Below, one piece after another: positions 7,331 to 13,580 of a stretch of DNA of 13,580 nt. This DNA comes from CAYOYK01 sp964408185. GTDB taxonomy: Bacteria > Bacillota > Clostridia > Christensenellales > Aristaeellaceae. The position numbers were made by a program, and so were the translations under genes. The first letter of the stretch is position 1. Each line of letters begins with the position of its first letter. Under the pieces are notes generated by a model. The model was not told the origin of the DNA, did no database searches, and saw only the letters and a program-made list of their open reading frames with translations. The DNA lies in the NCBI GenBank assembly GCA_964408185.1, contig CAYOYK010000062.1, positions 1 to 13,580 of the forward strand, given 5' to 3'.

Positions 7331-7352
7331 CAAGGCTCCCATCACGGGCTCC
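7328..7352 (-). promoter_or_regulatory. tandem duplicated ribosome-site/ATG unit of the SpoIID gene
   Basis: Read on the minus strand, GGAGCCCGTGATG (7352-7340) is followed at once by GGAGCCTTGATG (7339-7328). Each unit has its own GGAG and an in-frame ATG, the first giving a protein four residues longer (MGAL before MKRIRG). Either start leaves a sound signal peptide. The second unit has the slightly better GGGAG and is used here as the start. Confidence 0.6.
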
Positions 7353-7419
7353 GCGCCTCCCATCCGATGTGCGTGAACCACTGGAAAAGAAGCGGCTTAA
7401 CACTTTCGTAATCATTGAG

Positions 7420-7448
7420 ATTGTAGCACAGTCCCGCCGCTTTGTCTA
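7420..7448 (-). promoter_or_regulatory. sigma-A promoter of the SpoIID-trmN6 operon
   Basis: On the minus strand, TAGACA (7448-7443, five of six -35 matches) is followed after 17 bp by TACAAT (7425-7420, five of six), preceded by TGC as an extended -10 within TGTGCTACAAT. The predicted start is near 7413, giving a leader of about 83 nt. I saw no riboswitch or attenuator in that leader. Confidence 0.8.
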
Positions 7449-7518
7449 CTGGCAACTCCTGCCGGGAAAGGCTTCTTTTATGAAACGCAACGGCGCCTCA
7501 AAACCCTGCATGGATACC

Positions 7519-7545
7519 AAAAACCCCCGCGAGGCTTCGCGGGGG
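7519..7545 (-). terminator. rho-independent terminator of the methyltransferase gene
   Basis: On the minus strand a perfect 9-bp stem, CCCCCGCGA (7545-7537) with TCGCGGGGG (7532-7524), has a 4-nt loop AGCC and is followed by five T's (7523-7519). It starts 8 nt after the TGA-side end of the methyltransferase gene and separates it from the SpoIID promoter about 70 bp further on. Confidence 0.93.
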
Positions 7546-7553
7546 CGTGTGGG

Positions 7554-8168
7554 TTATGCTTCCATGAGCTGCGGCGTCGGCTTCCACGCGATGGCCACGC
7601 CGTTGCGCAGATCGAGCTGATGCCAGCTCACTTTTTCGAAGCCGGATTGCTCCAGCGTGCGCATATGGGACTGCGCACTGAAGTACCGCTCGGTTGGCAG
7701 GCCGTCCTCGTCGGTGGCGATAAAGTTGAGCGCCTGCCGGAGCAAGCCGGGGTAGGAAACCGCTCCCAGCACCAGCTGCCCGCCGGGTTTGAGCACGCGC
7801 AGGATCTCCTGCATCGTTACGGGCTCCACACGGCCGCTCGCAGGCTCCCGGCAAAGGAACACCGTATCGATGGAATTGCTGTGCCATGGGATGTCCTGCC
7901 GCATGGCATAAAGGATATCGGCGTTTTGTACCTCGGTGCGGGCAAGGCGCACCGCCTCCATGCTGTCGCTCACGCCGCAGACCTCGCACTCAAAGTCCAT
8001 GCGCAGGCGGTTGAGCATCGCGCCGTTTTGCACGTCGATCTCCAGCACCTTATCGCCCGGATCGTTGACCGACCAGAGCAGCATGCCGCGTTGCAGCGTC
8101 GTCAGCCGTTGCCGGGTGACGCGGGTCGCCTCGTTTTGCAGTTGCTTGGTTTGTGCTTTGGTCAGCAT
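7554..8168 (-). CDS. class I SAM-dependent methyltransferase-like protein with degraded SAM loop
   Basis: This 204-residue cytosolic protein has the UbiE-like methyltransferase layout. It has a short helical N-terminus, strand 1 KVLEIDVQNGAML (40-52), strand 2 CEVCGVSDS (61-69), DIPWHSNSIDTVFL (92-105) at the strand 4 position and the late motif RVLKPGGQLVL (124-134). The usual glycine-rich loop (DxGxGxG) is replaced by EIDVQNG, keeping only the last glycine, so SAM binding may be altered or lost. The substrate is not recognisable. The gene stands alone, with its own extended -10 promoter (8201-8209), a strong AGGAGG (8175-8180) 6 nt before the ATG at 8168, and a strong terminator. That suggests it is a working, expressed gene and not a relic. 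No neighbour hints at the pathway. Confidence 0.78.
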   Translation of the reverse strand: MLTKAQTKQLQNEATRVTRQRLTTLQRGMLLWSVNDPGDKVLEIDVQNGAMLNRLRMDFECEVCGVSDSMEAVRLARTEVQNADILYAMRQDIPWHSNSIDTVFLCREPASGRVEPVTMQEILRVLKPGGQLVLGAVSYPGLLRQALNFIATDEDGLPTERYFSAQSHMRTLEQSGFEKVSWHQLDLRNGVAIAWKPTPQLMEA

Positions 8169-8200
8169 GTGGCGCCTCCTGTTGACTTGGATACGTCGTA

Positions 8201-8209
8201 ATTATATCA
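8201..8209 (-). promoter_or_regulatory. extended -10 promoter of the methyltransferase gene
   Basis: On the minus strand TGTGATATAAT contains a perfect -10 TATAAT (8206-8201) preceded by TGA (8209-8207). No convincing -35 is present at 16-18 bp. The predicted start near 8194 gives a leader of about 25 nt. It lies in the 89-bp gap after the ABC permease gene. Confidence 0.75.
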
Positions 8210-8257
8210 CAGTCTTAACAGAATTGCACGCACTTTTGTAACATTTCTAACACAAAA

Positions 8258-9934
8258 TTATTTTTCTTGTAAACTATACCGGACAGACGCCCTTCGGATC
8301 ATCAGACGATCCCCCGCAAAGGCAAGCACAGCCAGCAGCAGCGCCATCGTCCAATAGGTTTGCGTCGCTCCCACGCCGCTTCTTGTAAGCGCGATAAACC
8401 CAAGCACCAGCCCTGCCAGCAGCACCACGCAGATGAGCATCGACAGCATGCCGTTCACGCTCTGCTTGATGGCCTCTGTTTCGCTGCGCCAATGGAAGTT
8501 GGGGCGGGCTGCATCCAGCGTAATCGCCAGCGAGCAGGTGAGCAGCGAGAACGCCTGCGCCACGATCAGCCCAAGCAGTATCTCCGCCCAGAACATAGGC
8601 AGCAGGCACACGCAGACAATCGCCATCGGCACAGAACAAATGACATTGAGGATCATACCCATCCAGAGCTTCGCGCGGAGCACCGTGCCCGGCGCGACCG
8701 GGATCACATGCGAAAAGTAGCTGCGCTTGCCCTCGCGGGATACCGAGGTGGAGACCGCCATGTTCATGGAGCAGGTCAGGCAGAACACAGCCGTTGCGAC
8801 AGCCAGCACAAGCGCGCGGGGCAGATAGTTGAGCATGCCCATCAGCGGCTTGAGCTCCGCAAAGACCTCCGACCCCGATGCAAAGTAGAACGCAAGCAGC
8901 ATCACCGGGAACATCACCGCGCCGCAAAGGCTGTTGGTCGCGTAGATCGGCGTGGTGAACACGTCCTTCAGCTCGCGGCGGCAAAGCGCCGCAACCGGGC
9001 TGTGGCAGCCGGCCTCGCGCCCGGAGCGCCTCGCGCCGCGGTTTACGGCCGCGATCGCCTCCGTTTGCTGAATGGCCAGCGCCTGATAGCCCCCGCCCAG
9101 CAGCCAAACGATCAGCCCAAGGCAGGCGACCCCCGCGCCGACAAACAGCAAGCCCATGCCATAGGCCGTCCATCCGGAGCCGCGTATGGCCGTGTCAATC
9201 CAGCGCACAGGCGGCAGCGCGTTGAGCAGCGGGGTCAGCAGCGCGGAGTTGCGGCTGAGCAGGCTCGCAAGCATGCCATTGACCGCGTTGTTGCTGGCTT
9301 GGCTGACAAAGCGCATGTAGAAGAACAGAAACACAGCCATCAGCACAAAGCTGGCGATGGTGGTCAAGCCCTCGCGGCGCTTCCAAAGGCGTGCGCAGCG
9401 GATGAGCAGGAAGGACAGCAGCGTGACCACCGCGATGGGCAGCGCGCTCAGCCACGGCGTAAACAGTACCGCGCGCAGGTAGAGATCCCACGGCGCGCCC
9501 GTCATCGCGCCATACATAACGATCGCGGGCAGGCTGATCGCCAGCGATATGCCGGCCTCGCCGAGCAGCACCATCGTCAGCCGCGTGGCAAACGATTTCC
9601 GCGACGAGAGCGGCAGCGCGGCCACGTAGAGCACATCCTTGGAGAAGAAAAGCGAGCTGAGCACAAAGAAAAAGCTCACAAGCAGCGTGGTCAGCATGCA
9701 GACCAAGAACACAAGCTGCAAGAAGGTATCCGCCGCGCCGATAGATGAAAACGCTTGCAGCAGCAGGTATTCCGCGCCCACCACAAGGCTTAGCACCATC
9801 AGGGCAATCAGCGCAATGCCGACGCACTTGAGCGTGTGCTTGGTTTTTTGCGCGGCGGTGCGGCCTGACTGGCCGCCCAGCATGCGCAGCGCGTTCAGGC
9901 GCTCGGTAAGCAATAACCGCAGATAGGCGCGCAT
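8258..9934 (-). CDS. ABC-2 type exporter permease, substrate unknown
   Basis: The 558-residue membrane protein has about twelve hydrophobic segments (roughly 37-59, 70-97, 127-145, 155-178, 190-209, 257-280, 335-353, 371-395, 425-447, 451-473, 498-517, 526-542), consistent with two six-helix halves in one chain. A cytosolic stretch near 281-330 is rich in Arg and Lys. The motif SVSREGKRSYFSHVIPV (396-412) resembles the SREGK...LPV signature of the putative ABC exporter permeases common in Firmicutes. The ATG at 9934 overlaps the ATPase stop as TGATG, and the ribosome site AGGAGG is made from the Glu codons at the end of the ATPase gene, so the two are coupled. No substrate can be inferred. 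No clear terminator follows; only an AT-rich inverted repeat at 8234-8257 is seen. Confidence 0.82.
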   Translation of the reverse strand: MRAYLRLLLTERLNALRMLGGQSGRTAAQKTKHTLKCVGIALIALMVLSLVVGAEYLLLQAFSSIGAADTFLQLVFLVCMLTTLLVSFFFVLSSLFFSKDVLYVAALPLSSRKSFATRLTMVLLGEAGISLAISLPAIVMYGAMTGAPWDLYLRAVLFTPWLSALPIAVVTLLSFLLIRCARLWKRREGLTTIASFVLMAVFLFFYMRFVSQASNNAVNGMLASLLSRNSALLTPLLNALPPVRWIDTAIRGSGWTAYGMGLLFVGAGVACLGLIVWLLGGGYQALAIQQTEAIAAVNRGARRSGREAGCHSPVAALCRRELKDVFTTPIYATNSLCGAVMFPVMLLAFYFASGSEVFAELKPLMGMLNYLPRALVLAVATAVFCLTCSMNMAVSTSVSREGKRSYFSHVIPVAPGTVLRAKLWMGMILNVICSVPMAIVCVCLLPMFWAEILLGLIVAQAFSLLTCSLAITLDAARPNFHWRSETEAIKQSVNGMLSMLICVVLLAGLVLGFIALTRSGVGATQTYWTMALLLAVLAFAGDRLMIRRASVRYSLQEK

Positions 9935-10665
9935 CAGGCCTCCTCCTCTCCCGTCAGGTTGAGGAACAAATCCTCCAGCGTGTTCACCTTGTCGTTCTTC
10001 ATCATCTCGTCAAGCTCCCCGCACGCGATCAGCCTGCCCTGCTGGATGATGCCGATTTCATCGCACAGGCGCTCGGCCACGTCCAGCACGTGCGTGCTGA
10101 AGAACACCGTGCAGCCCTTCGCGCAGCAGCGCTTCATGTCCTCCTTGAGCTTGTGCACGGACAGCGGGTCAAGGCCCGCCATCGGCTCGTCCAGTATCCA
10201 CACGGAGGGATGGTGCACCAGCGCCCCGATGATGGCGAGCTTTTGCTTCATTCCCTTGGAATAGCTGCGGATCTGCTGATAGGCGGCGTCCTCCAGCTCG
10301 TACATCGCCAGATACTCGTCAAAATGCGCCTTGCGCTCCGCCGCGCCCACCTGATACAGGTCGGCCAGAAAGCGCAGGTACTCCATGCCGGTCAGGCGAT
10401 CGTACATCTCGAAGCTATCGGGCACGTAGCCGATCTGGCGCTTCGCGTCAAGCGGCTGAGACTGCATGTCCGCGCCGTTGATGAGCACGCGGCCCTGATC
10501 GGGATGCAGTATGCCCGTAAGCAGCTTGATGGTGGTCGTTTTGCCCGCGCCGTTTGGCCCGATGAACCCGAACACATTGCCGTCGCCCACCCTGAGCGTC
10601 AGGTCGTCCACCGCCTTTGCGGAGCCTCCCGCATAGGTCTTGGACACGTTTTCCAACTGAATCAT
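9934..10665 (-). CDS. ABC transporter ATP-binding protein
   Basis: This 243-residue cytosolic ATPase powers the adjacent permease. In order it shows the A-loop Y11, Walker A GPNGAGKT (36-43), a Q-loop region GYVPDSFEMYDRLT (79-92) in which Asp replaces the usual Gln, the signature SYSKGMKQKL (134-143), Walker B VWILDEP (155-161) with catalytic E160, the D-loop GLDP and the switch His H192. A shifted Q-loop of this type is common among ABC-2 exporter ATPases of the CcmA/NatA kind. The start at 10665 is set by a perfect AAGGAGG (10674-10680) 8 nt upstream. An ATG-proximal extension to 10725 would run through the promoter and is rejected. It is the first gene of a two-gene operon, with 1-nt overlap (TGATG) to the permease. 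Confidence 0.93.
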   Translation of the reverse strand: MIQLENVSKTYAGGSAKAVDDLTLRVGDGNVFGFIGPNGAGKTTTIKLLTGILHPDQGRVLINGADMQSQPLDAKRQIGYVPDSFEMYDRLTGMEYLRFLADLYQVGAAERKAHFDEYLAMYELEDAAYQQIRSYSKGMKQKLAIIGALVHHPSVWILDEPMAGLDPLSVHKLKEDMKRCCAKGCTVFFSTHVLDVAERLCDEIGIIQQGRLIACGELDEMMKNDKVNTLEDLFLNLTGEEEA

Positions 10666-10709
10666 AGGCTTTGCCTCCTTGCATATCAGTCCAAATGAGG
10701 AACAGGGAT

Positions 10710-10718
10710 AGTATAGCA
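10710..10718 (-). promoter_or_regulatory. extended -10 promoter of the ABC exporter operon
   Basis: On the minus strand TGTGCTATACT contains TATACT (10715-10710, five of six) preceded by TGC (10718-10716). A -35 at 17 bp would fall within the stem of the ntpD terminator and matches poorly. The predicted start near 10703 gives a leader of about 38 nt before the ATG at 10665. Confidence 0.6.
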
Positions 10719-10720
10719 CA

Positions 10721-10761
10721 AACAAAAGAGCGGAGAACTGAATATGCCTCAGTTCCCCGCT
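10721..10761 (-). terminator. rho-independent terminator of the V/A-type ATP synthase operon
   Basis: On the minus strand a 13-bp stem (10761-10749 with 10741-10729, one G-T wobble) with a 7-nt loop GGCATAT is followed by CTTTTGTTTG. It begins 15 nt past the ntpD stop codon. Read on the + strand it also has a short TTTT after the stem, but no + strand gene needs it. Its T run abuts the promoter of the next operon. Confidence 0.92.
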
Positions 10762-10776
10762 TTTGTGATTGAATTG

Positions 10777-11418
10777 TCAATTGGCCGCCCTGTCCTGAAT
10801 CATCGCTTTGACCTTCATCAGGCGGGTCAGCGAGCCGCGCTCGTTCTCGTCCAATTTCATGGAGATGAAGCGGATGGTCTCCTCAAATTGCGGAATCATC
10901 ACGTACTCCAGCGCGTTGACGCGGCGGCGGGTCTTTTCGATCTCGTCGGCCAGCAGGTCGCAGCTTTTCTCAATTTCCGCAAGCTGTATCAGCTTGGGCA
11001 GCAGCGCCGCCAGCCCGGCGATGGCGCCGTCCAGCTGAGCCGAGGTCTCGGCAAGGCCGTAGCTGAGGATCGTCTCGTGCATCGTTTCCTCAAGAATTTT
11101 GAACTTGGGCACATGCACGGACAGGATGCTGGCCATATCGAGATCCACCTGCACGTTGCGCGCCGGGTAGAGGATGGCTTCCTCCACCAGCTCCGGCTCC
11201 GTAACGGCGCGGGCCATGGCAAAATCCCGCAGGGCGGCTTCCAGATCGCCCTCCACCTCCTGCCGCAGGCGGTAGTTCTCCCGGATGAGCGCGATGAACT
11301 GGCGCACCATCTCATCGCGCTTGTCCTTGAGGAGCTTATGCCCGCGCGTGGCGGTGACGAGCCGACGCTTGATGCGCGTCAGCTCCATGCGGGTGGGATT
11401 TACGCGCAGCGCAGGCAT
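10777..11418 (-). CDS. ntpD: V/A-type ATP synthase subunit D
   Basis: Subunit D is the central rotor shaft that couples the A3B3 catalytic head to the membrane ring in V/A-type ATPases. The 213 residues fit the family length (about 200-215). They show its typical N-terminus PTRMELTRIKRRLVTATRGH (8-27), followed by KLLKDKRDEM, long charged helices at both ends that form an antiparallel coiled coil, and the C-terminal RRRVNALEYVMIP with a following basic helix. The ATG at 11418 overlaps the subunit B stop as TGATG and has AGGAGG (11426-11431) at 7 nt. It is the last gene of the operon, with a strong terminator just after it. Confidence 0.96.
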   Translation of the reverse strand: MPALRVNPTRMELTRIKRRLVTATRGHKLLKDKRDEMVRQFIALIRENYRLRQEVEGDLEAALRDFAMARAVTEPELVEEAILYPARNVQVDLDMASILSVHVPKFKILEETMHETILSYGLAETSAQLDGAIAGLAALLPKLIQLAEIEKSCDLLADEIEKTRRRVNALEYVMIPQFEETIRFISMKLDENERGSLTRLMKVKAMIQDRAAN

Positions 11419-12821
11419 CAGTCCGCCTCCTCGCTGGTGTTGACGTCCTCGATATCGTGCAGATACTTATCCAGCATATCCTCGCGGATACGCTTGAGCT
11501 CGGTGCGCGGCAACATCGCCAGCAGGCTCCAGCCCAAATTGAGCGTCTCCTCAATGGAGCGGTTGGTCTGGTAGCCCTGCGACACATACTGCTTTTCAAA
11601 CGCGTCGGCAAAGGCCGCGTACTTTTTATCCACATCGGTCAAGGCCGCGTCACCCAGAATCACGGCCAGCTCCTTGGCCTCCTTGCCGCGCGAATACGCC
11701 GCGAAGAGCTGGTTCATGGTGGCGGCGTGATCCTCGCGGGTCTTGCCGTCGCCGATGCCCTTATCCTTCAGGCGGCTCAGGGACGGCATGACGTCGATGG
11801 GAGGCTCCACGCCCTTGCGGTACAGCTCGCGGCTCAGGATGATCTGCCCCTCGGTGATGTAGCCCGTCAGGTCCGGGATGGGGTGGGTCTTATCGTCCTC
11901 CGGCATGGTGAGGATGGGGATTTGCGTAATGGAGCCCGTCTTGCCGATCACGCGGCCCGCGCGCTCGTAGATGCTGGCAAGGTCTGTGTACAGGTAGCCG
12001 GGGTAGCCGCGGCGGCCGGGAACCTCCTTGCGGGCGGCGGAGACCTCGCGCAGGGCCTCGGCATAGTTTGTGATATCCGTGAGGATGACCAGAACGTGCA
12101 TGCCTTTTTCGTACGCCAGATACTCGGCGGCCGTCAGCGCCATACGCGGGGTGGCGATGCGCTCGATAGCCGGATCGTTGGCGAGGTTCATAAACAGCAC
12201 AGCGCGCTCGATAGCGCCGGTCTTGCGGAAGTCGCTGATAAAGTACTCCGCTTCCTCAAACGTAATGCCGATCGCGCCAAACACGACGGCGAATTTCTCG
12301 TTCGCGCCCAGCACCTTGGCCTGCCGCGCGATCTGCGTGGCAAGCTGCGCGTGCGGCAGGCCGCTGCCGCTGAACACAGGCAGCTTCTGTCCGCGAACCA
12401 GCGTGTTCAGCCCGTCGATGGCGCTGATGCCGGTTTGAATGAACTCGTTGGGGTAATCCCGCGCGGCGGGGTTGAGCGGCTGGCCGTTGATATCCATGCG
12501 CTTTTCCGCGATGAGGGCCGGGCCGCCGTCCTTGGGGTTGCCCATGCCGTCAAACACGCGGCCCAGCATGTCCATGGAGACGCTCAGCTCAATGGAGCGG
12601 CCCAGAAAGCGCGCGCTGGCGTTATCAATGCGCAGGCCGTTGCTGCTCTCGAAAAGCTGCACCAGCGCCTTGTCGCCGTTGACCTCCAGCACCTTGCCGC
12701 TGCGGATCTCGCCATCGGCCTGCCGGATCTCAACCAGCTCGTTGTACGTCACGCCCTCGACGTTTTCCACCAGCATCAGAGGGCCAACGACTTCCTTAAT
12801 GGTACGGTACTCTTTTAGCAT
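11418..12821 (-). CDS. ntpB: V/A-type ATP synthase subunit B
   Basis: This is the non-catalytic nucleotide-site subunit of the A3B3 head, located at the cytosolic face of the membrane. At 467 residues it matches the family. It has the N-terminal beta-barrel (about 1-75, starting KEYRTIKEVVGPLMLVE), the degenerate P-loop SGSGLPHAQLATQIARQA (151-168) that marks B and not A subunits, and the stretches NDPAIERIATPRMALT and GYPGYLYTDLASIYERAGR (272-290). The start is ATG at 12821, one base after the TAA of subunit A, with a purine-rich AAGGGGGG site upstream; a longer reading to 12887 would lie inside the subunit A gene. It is co-transcribed with A and D and translationally coupled to both. Confidence 0.97.
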   Translation of the reverse strand: MLKEYRTIKEVVGPLMLVENVEGVTYNELVEIRQADGEIRSGKVLEVNGDKALVQLFESSNGLRIDNASARFLGRSIELSVSMDMLGRVFDGMGNPKDGGPALIAEKRMDINGQPLNPAARDYPNEFIQTGISAIDGLNTLVRGQKLPVFSGSGLPHAQLATQIARQAKVLGANEKFAVVFGAIGITFEEAEYFISDFRKTGAIERAVLFMNLANDPAIERIATPRMALTAAEYLAYEKGMHVLVILTDITNYAEALREVSAARKEVPGRRGYPGYLYTDLASIYERAGRVIGKTGSITQIPILTMPEDDKTHPIPDLTGYITEGQIILSRELYRKGVEPPIDVMPSLSRLKDKGIGDGKTREDHAATMNQLFAAYSRGKEAKELAVILGDAALTDVDKKYAAFADAFEKQYVSQGYQTNRSIEETLNLGWSLLAMLPRTELKRIREDMLDKYLHDIEDVNTSEEAD

Positions 12822-12822
12822 C

Positions 12823-13580
12823 TTACAGGCCCCCCTTTTCCAGCAGCGAGCCGATCTGCCCGGCAAGCTCGCTTTCGATCTGCGCAAACTGCTTCTCGCT
12901 CTCGTCCTCCGGGATGAACTTCGCGCGGCCGATGCGCTCGCGTACCGGCAGGTTGATGATGTCGCTCAGGTTCGCGCCTCCATCCAGCGCCTGACGGCCC
13001 TTCTCGCCAAACTGCAATATGGCGTGGAGCAGCATGTACTGCTTGGGCAGGGACGTAAATGTATCCACGCTGTCAAAGGCGTTCTGGTGCAGGTAGTCCT
13101 CGCGGATGGAGCGAGCCACCTCCATGGTGAGCCGATCCTTCCAGCTCAGCGCGTCCATGCCGACCAGACGGACGATCTCGTCCAGCTCGCTCTCCTCTTG
13201 CAGCACCTGCATGGCCTTGGCGCGCAGGTCGCTCCAATCCGGGGAGACGTTGTCGTTGAACCAATCCTCCAGCTTATCCACATACAGGGAATAGCTTTGC
13301 AGCCAGTCGATGGCCGGGAAGTGGCGCTTGTAGGCCAGCGAGGCGCTCAGGCCCCAGTAGACCTTTACGATGCGCAGCGTGGCCTGCGATACGGGCTCGG
13401 AGATATCGCCGCCCGGAGGCGACACGGCCCCGATGGCGCTGATGCTGCCAAAGCGGCTGTCCGCGCCAAGGCACTGCACGGTGCCCGCGCGCTCGTAGAA
13501 ATCGGCGATGCGCGAGGCCAAGTACGCGGGATAGCCCTCCTCGCCCGGCATCTCCTCCAAGCGGCCGCTCATCTCGCGCA
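12823..13580 (-). CDS. ntpA: V/A-type ATP synthase subunit A, C-terminal part (runs off the window)
   Basis: Only about the last 251 residues of the catalytic A subunit are present; the full protein is normally near 590 residues. The visible part begins in the nucleotide-binding domain with REMSGRLEEMPGEEGYPAYL, continues through SRIADFYERAG and AVSPPGGDISEPV, and ends in the helical C-terminal domain. The reading frame is open to the window edge, so the 5' end, the Walker A motif and the bulge region lie outside. A TAA stop is followed after one base by the subunit B start. Upstream genes of the operon (likely I, K, E, C, F subunits) and the promoter are outside the window. Confidence 0.96.
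   Translation of the reverse strand, partial: REMSGRLEEMPGEEGYPAYLASRIADFYERAGTVQCLGADSRFGSISAIGAVSPPGGDISEPVSQATLRIVKVYWGLSASLAYKRHFPAIDWLQSYSLYVDKLEDWFNDNVSPDWSDLRAKAMQVLQEESELDEIVRLVGMDALSWKDRLTMEVARSIREDYLHQNAFDSVDTFTSLPKQYMLLHAILQFGEKGRQALDGGANLSDIINLPVRERIGRAKFIPEDESEKQFAQIESELAGQIGSLLEKGGL

Noticed and set aside
7331..7381. Upstream GTG/ATG extension of the SpoIID protein by 17 residues
   Set aside because: The extension would bury the signal peptide behind MVHAHRMGGAEPVMGAL; good ribosome sites lie before the ATGs at 7342 and 7330.
5981..7411. Long + strand open frame of 476 codons opposite the SpoIID gene
   Set aside because: The minus strand has a full SpoIID domain and signal peptide here. 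The + frame translates to an Ala/Arg/Gly/His-rich string with no recognisable motif, as expected from high GC.
8234..8257. AT-rich inverted repeat TTTTGT/ACAAAA right after the ABC permease stop as a terminator
   Set aside because: The stem has six mostly A-T pairs with a 12-nt loop and no T run downstream on the minus strand, so it is unlikely to terminate transcription.
8360..9748. Long + strand open frame of 462 codons opposite the ABC permease
   Set aside because: The permease is supported by membrane helices and coupling to the ATPase; the opposite frame is full of Arg, His and Gln with no domain.
10666..10725. Upstream extension of the ABC ATPase by 20 residues
   Set aside because: It would cover the AAGGAGG site and the promoter; the ATG at 10665 begins the normal family N-terminus.
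11457..12818. Long + strand open frame of 453 codons opposite ATP synthase subunit B
   Set aside because: Subunit B is unmistakable on the minus strand; the opposite frame is a composition artefact.

Overview
The window carries ordinary chromosomal genes of a GC-rich, Gram-positive anaerobe, most likely a member of the Clostridia. The basis is the V/A-type ATP synthase genes, strong AGGAGG-type ribosome binding sites, sigma-A promoters with TGn extended -10 elements, a SpoVB-like flippase and a SpoIID-type wall enzyme. Genus cannot be read from the sequence. I found no mobile element, CRISPR array or phage gene.

Layout. Positions 1-361 hold a two-gene tRNA operon on the + strand: initiator tRNA-fMet and elongator tRNA-Met, 4 nt apart, driven by a perfect consensus promoter and closed by a strong terminator. 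Facing it on the minus strand (443-898) is a dCMP deaminase. A SpoVB/MurJ-like flippase follows on the + strand (1005-2297, TTG start). Its 3' end overlaps by 14 bp the end of a convergent minus-strand pair: a very large secreted SpoIID-domain protein with ten SH3b modules plus one decayed copy (3032-7330), and, 1 nt downstream, a TrmN6-type tRNA methyltransferase (2284-3030). Next, all on the minus strand, are a single methyltransferase gene with its own promoter and terminator (7554-8168), a two-gene ABC exporter (8258-10665), and the end of a V/A-type ATP synthase operon (10777-13580: subunit A partial, then B, then D).

How the genes work together. The ATP synthase subunits A, B and D form the catalytic head and central stalk and are tightly packed (1-nt gap, then a TGATG overlap), ending in a strong terminator. 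The ABC ATPase and permease also overlap at TGATG and form one exporter of unknown substrate. The flippase and the SpoIID/SH3b protein both point to the cell envelope, but they are convergent and not co-transcribed. The pairing of a tRNA methyltransferase with a surface protein gene looks like transcriptional convenience and not shared function.

The most notable items are the SpoIID protein with its long SH3b array, many modules of which carry a Trp-Cys pair; a tandemly duplicated ribosome-site/start-codon unit at its 5' end; the repeated TGTGn extended -10 promoter pattern; and a methyltransferase whose SAM-binding glycine loop is badly degraded. No clearly new multi-gene system is visible.
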